Source of the DNA: Bacteroides propionicigenes
GTDB taxonomy: Bacteria; Bacteroidota; Bacteroidia; Bacteroidales; Bacteroidaceae
Assembly: GCF_018390535.1 (NCBI RefSeq)
Contig: NZ_JAHBBW010000001.1
Location: forward strand, 1 to 64,000
Direction of reading: 5' to 3'
Length of the DNA: 64,000 bases
The notes beneath the pieces are model-generated. The model was not told the origin of the DNA. It ran no database searches and was given only the letters and a program-made list of their open reading frames with translations. Of the stretch, positions 60,270 through 64,000 are shown piece after piece; position 1 is the first letter of the stretch, and each line of letters opens with the position of its first letter. Position numbers and translations under genes: made by a program.

Positions 60270-63113
60270 ATGAAGAGATTGATTGTAGCCGCCTTGCTAT
60301 TGGGCAGTGGCGCATTACTGTCGGCACAGAAAGCCACAAAGCTACCGGCACACTACAAGCCGGTGAGAAACGAAATGTACCATAAGGGTTGGATAGACTT
60401 CAACAAAAACGGTATCAAAGATACATACGAAGATCCCGCTGCAACGCTCGAAGCCCGCATAGAAAACCTCTTGGAGCAGATGACACTCGAAGAAAAGACC
60501 TGTCAAATGGTTACCCTCTACGGCTACAAACGAGTGCTGAAAGACGACCTCCCTACCCCCGAATGGAAACAGATGCTTTGGAAGGACGGCATCGGCGCTA
60601 TCGACGAGCATCTGAACGGCTTCCGGCAATGGGGACTGCCGCCTTCGGACAATGAAAACGTCTGGCCCGCCTCACGCCATGCCTGGGCACTGAACGAGGT
60701 ACAACGCTTCTTTGTCGAAGACACTCGCCTCGGTATTCCCGTAGACTTCACCAATGAGGGTATACGCGGCATAGAGAGTTACAAAGCCACCAACTTCCCC
60801 ACCCAGCTGGGTTTAGGGCACACATGGAACCGAGAACTAATCCGCCAAGTAGGACTTATCACCGGACGAGAGGCACGTATGCTGGGCTATACCAACGTCT
60901 ACGCTCCCATTCTCGATGTAGGTCGGGACCAACGCTGGGGACGCTACGAAGAAGTCTACGGTGAGTCTCCCTACCTCGTTGCCGAACTGGGCATCGAAAT
61001 GGTACGCGGACTGCAACACAATCATCAGGTAGCCGCCACCGCCAAGCACTTTGCCGCATACAGCAACAACAAGGGAGCGCGTGAAGGTATGTCACGCGTA
61101 GATCCGCAAATGTCACCGCGCGAAGTAGAGAATATCCACATCTACCCCTTCAAGCGGGTAATCCGCGAAGCCGGATTATTGGGCGTAATGAGTTCCTACA
61201 ACGACTACGACGGCATTCCCATACAAGGCAGCTACTACTGGCTGATGACCCGCCTGCGTCAGGAAATGGGATTCCGCGGATATGTAGTTTCGGACAGTGA
61301 TGCGGTGGAATATCTCTACACCAAGCACAACACCGCCAAAGACATGAAAGAGGCCGTACGCCAAAGTGTGGAGGCAGGACTCAACGTGCGCTGTACATTC
61401 CGCTCGCCCGACTCTTTCGTACTTCCGCTACGCGAACTCGTAAAAGAAGGCGGACTGAGCGAAGAGGTTATCAACGACCGCGTGCGCGACATTCTTCGGG
61501 TGAAATTCCTTATCGGACTGTTCGACACTCCCTACCAAACCAATCTTGCCGGAGCGGACGAAGAAGTGGAAAAAGAAGCCAATGAAGCCGTTGCCCTGCA
61601 GGCATCCCGCGAGTCCGTTGTATTACTGAAAAATGCAGACGGCACACTTCCGTTGAACATCGACCGAATAAAGAAGATTGCCGTTTGCGGTCCGAATGCC
61701 GATGAAGAAGGTTATGCTCTGACCCACTACGGGCCACTTGCCGTAGAGGTCACCACGGTTCTCGAAGGAATACGCGAGAAAGTGCAAGGCAAGGCAGAGG
61801 TGCTTTACACCAAAGGCTGCGACCTCGTAGATGGACACTGGCCTGAGAGTGAAATTATAGAATACCCCCTCACCCCCGCCGAACAGGCCGAGATAGACCG
61901 TGCCGCAGCCAATGCCCGCCAAGCTGATGTGGCAGTAGTGGTATTGGGCGGCGGTCAGCGTACCTGCGGCGAGAACAAGTCACGCACAAGTCTGGAACTT
62001 CCGGGACACCAATTAAAGCTACTCCAAGCGGTACAAGCCGTGGGAAAGCCCGTGGTATTGGTATTAATTAACGGCCGTCCGCTGTCCATAAACTGGGCAG
62101 ACAAGTTTGTACCCGCCATTCTCGAAGCTTGGTATCCGGGGTCCAAAGGCGGCACGGCAATAGCCGACATCCTCTTTGGCGACTATAACCCGGGCGGCAA
62201 GCTGACGGTCACTTTTCCCAAGACTGTAGGTCAGATACCGTTCAACTTCCCCTGCAAACCGGCTTCACAGATTGATGGCGGCAAGAATCCCGGACCGGAC
62301 GGCAATATGTCGCGCGTCAACGGTGCGCTATACCCCTTCGGCTATGGTCTGAGCTACACTGACTTTAAGTATTCCGACCTCGAAATTACTCCCAAAGTAA
62401 TCACTCCCGATCAGAAAGCCACCGTACGGCTAAAAGTAACCAATACCGGCAAACGTGCAGGCGATGAAGTGGTACAGCTCTATATCCGTGATATCCTAAG
62501 CAGCGTCACCACCTACGAAAAGAACCTTGCCGGCTTTGAGCGCATCCACCTGAACCCCGGAGAAACCAAAGAGGTGACTTTCACACTGGACCGCAAGCAC
62601 CTCGAACTACTGAACGCCGACATGAAGTGGACAGTAGAACCGGGAGAATTCGCCCTTATGGCAGGCGCTTCTTCCGAGGACATCCGCCTGAACGGCATAC
62701 TCACCGTAGAAGATTATCAAAGCCGTCTGCAAGCACTCGAAAGCCGGAAACCCGTCAGCCCCGTAACGGCAAGTACCGATATGGAAAACGCATCGAAGGT
62801 GCTCGACGGAGAAATCAACACCGCTTGGCAAGGCAACAAGGGAGACTATATCACCTTTGCCCTGAAGAACGGAGCCAAAATAGACGAAATATCCATCGCC
62901 TTCAAACGTGAGAACAAGCTGCCCGCAGAATTTGAAATACAGCTCTCGGGCGGTGGCGGACAATTCCTGACGGTTTACTCGGGTACTGTCAGCCGGTACG
63001 ACCAACTCATCTCCTACTCTTTCAAAGGAACGACTGCCAGTGACTTGCGTATTGTAGTGAATGACGACCGCGTAGGAATAGCGGAGGTACTCATTCCAAC
63101 ATTCAACTATTAG
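60270..63113 (+). CDS. Glycoside hydrolase family 3 beta-glucosidase
   Basis: 947 residues, secreted (signal peptide to about residue 19, ending LLSAQ). GH3 N-terminal barrel with KHFAAYS (Lys259-His260) and the nucleophile Asp342 in GYVVSDSDAVEYL; GH3 C-terminal domain around 440-670; fibronectin III-like domain at about 700-775 (ATVRLKVTNTGKRAGDEVVQ). A C-terminal discoidin-like (F5/8C) domain follows at about 820-947. It probably acts in the periplasm on beta-glucosides or related oligosaccharides. Monocistronic here. Confidence 0.92.
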   Translation: MKRLIVAALLLGSGALLSAQKATKLPAHYKPVRNEMYHKGWIDFNKNGIKDTYEDPAATLEARIENLLEQMTLEEKTCQMVTLYGYKRVLKDDLPTPEWKQMLWKDGIGAIDEHLNGFRQWGLPPSDNENVWPASRHAWALNEVQRFFVEDTRLGIPVDFTNEGIRGIESYKATNFPTQLGLGHTWNRELIRQVGLITGREARMLGYTNVYAPILDVGRDQRWGRYEEVYGESPYLVAELGIEMVRGLQHNHQVAATAKHFAAYSNNKGAREGMSRVDPQMSPREVENIHIYPFKRVIREAGLLGVMSSYNDYDGIPIQGSYYWLMTRLRQEMGFRGYVVSDSDAVEYLYTKHNTAKDMKEAVRQSVEAGLNVRCTFRSPDSFVLPLRELVKEGGLSEEVINDRVRDILRVKFLIGLFDTPYQTNLAGADEEVEKEANEAVALQASRESVVLLKNADGTLPLNIDRIKKIAVCGPNADEEGYALTHYGPLAVEVTTVLEGIREKVQGKAEVLYTKGCDLVDGHWPESEIIEYPLTPAEQAEIDRAAANARQADVAVVVLGGGQRTCGENKSRTSLELPGHQLKLLQAVQAVGKPVVLVLINGRPLSINWADKFVPAILEAWYPGSKGGTAIADILFGDYNPGGKLTVTFPKTVGQIPFNFPCKPASQIDGGKNPGPDGNMSRVNGALYPFGYGLSYTDFKYSDLEITPKVITPDQKATVRLKVTNTGKRAGDEVVQLYIRDILSSVTTYEKNLAGFERIHLNPGETKEVTFTLDRKHLELLNADMKWTVEPGEFALMAGASSEDIRLNGILTVEDYQSRLQALESRKPVSPVTASTDMENASKVLDGEINTAWQGNKGDYITFALKNGAKIDEISIAFKRENKLPAEFEIQLSGGGGQFLTVYSGTVSRYDQLISYSFKGTTASDLRIVVNDDRVGIAEVLIPTFNY

Positions 63114-63154
63114 TTAATCTTTCGTAAATGGGTTCCGGGAATAAAGAACTTCGT

Positions 63155-63162
63155 TAACTTTG
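63155..63162 (+). promoter_or_regulatory. -7 element of the last gene
   Basis: TAACTTTG, 36 nt before the start at 63198. Confidence 0.5.
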
Positions 63163-63197
63163 TTTTTTAATTCACAGTTATAAACAGACAGAGAAAT

Positions 63198-64000
63198 ATG
63201 AAGAAAAAGATGATATGGCTTGCCGGGCTTTTAATAGCCACAAGCACCTATGCCCAAACGGATGTCAGCACCGGCATAATGCGCGGTAAGGACTACGGAG
63301 TAACTTATCTCCTGCCCAAAACCGAAATAGAGATTGTAGTGGAAGCTACCAAACACACGTATATGCCCGGAGAGTTCTGCAAGTATGCAGACCGCTACCT
63401 GCGCATGAGCAATGTGTCTGCCGACCCGGATATCTATTGGACCATCGATAAGTTGCAAACACGTGTTACAGGCGTGCCCGACAAAGATAATGTCTACTTC
63501 GTCAAGCTGAAAGACAAGACCGTAGCCCCGCTAATGGAACTTACCGAAGACGGCATCGTACGTTCCATCAATATGCCGCTCAGCAACCGCACAATACCGG
63601 CAACCAAGATAACCGCTGCCGCACAAGAGATTATAGACCCGCGTAAGTTTCTGACGGAAGAGATACTCATGGCAAGCTCCAGAGCTAAAATGGCGGAGTT
63701 GGTAGCCAAAGAAATCTACAACATCCGCGAAAGCAAGAACGCCCTTCTTCGTGGCGAAGCCGACAATATGCCGCAGGACGGAGCACAACTCAGAATCATG
63801 CTCGACAACCTGAACCTGCAGGAGCGTGCCATGACAGAAATGTTCTCCGGTACCTTGAAAGAAGAACCTCAGACGTTCACTATCCGTATCACACCTAAAG
63901 AAATGAACAACGAAGTGGCTTTCCGCTTTTCCAAGCGATTAGGCGTAGTAGCCAATGATGATTTGGCAGGCGAACCGTATTATATTTCCGTAACTGATAT
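63198..64000 (+). CDS. DUF4831-like secreted protein, cut by the window edge
   Basis: At least 267 residues, open to the right edge. Signal peptide MKKKMIWLAGLLIATSTYAQ. The mature part (DYGVTYLLPKTEIEIVVEAT, TYMPGEFCKYADRYLR, ITAAAQEIIDPRKFLTEEIL) fits the DUF4831 family of Bacteroidales secreted proteins, function unknown. Own promoter at 63155. Confidence 0.7.
   Translation, partial: MKKKMIWLAGLLIATSTYAQTDVSTGIMRGKDYGVTYLLPKTEIEIVVEATKHTYMPGEFCKYADRYLRMSNVSADPDIYWTIDKLQTRVTGVPDKDNVYFVKLKDKTVAPLMELTEDGIVRSINMPLSNRTIPATKITAAAQEIIDPRKFLTEEILMASSRAKMAELVAKEIYNIRESKNALLRGEADNMPQDGAQLRIMLDNLNLQERAMTEMFSGTLKEEPQTFTIRITPKEMNNEVAFRFSKRLGVVANDDLAGEPYYISVTD

Overview
The window is a Bacteroides-type chromosome segment. 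The evidence is the promoter style (TTG, 19-21 nt, TAnnTTTG, with -7 elements such as TACCTTTG and TATCTTTG), the core genes (sppA, lpxK, punA, thiL, a GH3 beta-glucosidase), lipoproteins with Cys lipoboxes, and mobile genes of the CTnDOT/BtgAB/MobV kinds. The ancestral chromosome appears to be only about 1-6540 plus about 60000-64000. Between them a tRNA-Phe gene (plus strand) and an ssrA tmRNA gene (minus strand) point their 3' ends at each other. Both have served as integration sites, and about 53 kb of stacked mobile DNA now separates them.

Layout. 1-1211: three tandem minus-strand promoters (probably for an operon left of the window) and an HU-like gene. 1534-6309: sppA, lpxK, punA, thiL. 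6462-6534: tRNA-Phe. GI-1 (6517-23961, flanked by a perfect 21-bp copy of the tRNA 3' end): an IntDOT-like integrase, two excisionase-type HTH proteins, a mobilization accessory gene without relaxase, a resistance operon (CatA-like, MATE, Vat-like) running into rteA-rteB, restriction-enzyme and group II intron remnants, an IS256-family element with an 8-bp target duplication, and an AAA ATPase. GI-2 (23941-47964): a tyrosine integrase cut in two by a 10.9-kb serine-recombinase element (25336-36262), then HTH genes, two TetR modules, an rteC-like pseudogene, BtgA/BtgB mobilization genes, and a three-gene cassette (phospholipase D-like, DUF4238, PD-(D/E)XK) that looks like an uncharacterised defence operon. 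About 275 bp of spacer follows. GI-3 (48240-59603) sits in the 3' end of ssrA: tyrosine integrase, RepA-like ATPase, primase, MobV relaxase, a structured RNA, lipoproteins and a second complete tmRNA gene. After the chromosomal tmRNA come a GH3 gene behind four GTTTCA boxes spaced exactly 22 bp and a DUF4831-like gene cut by the window edge.

How the parts work together. Each island has a recombinase near its left attachment site, and GI-2 and GI-3 have an oriT-like cluster of hairpins beside a relaxase. GI-1 has lost its relaxase and would depend on other elements. The serine element's insertion detaches the catalytic Tyr of the GI-2 integrase, so GI-2 should be locked in place until the insert leaves; the in-frame junction predicts that precise excision would restore a 410-residue integrase. 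The observations most worth testing are the mobile second tmRNA with a different tag (GNENYALAA versus GERQFALAA), the nested integrase switch, and the PLD/DUF4238/nuclease operon.

All functional names come from reading motifs and overall resemblance; no database search was run.
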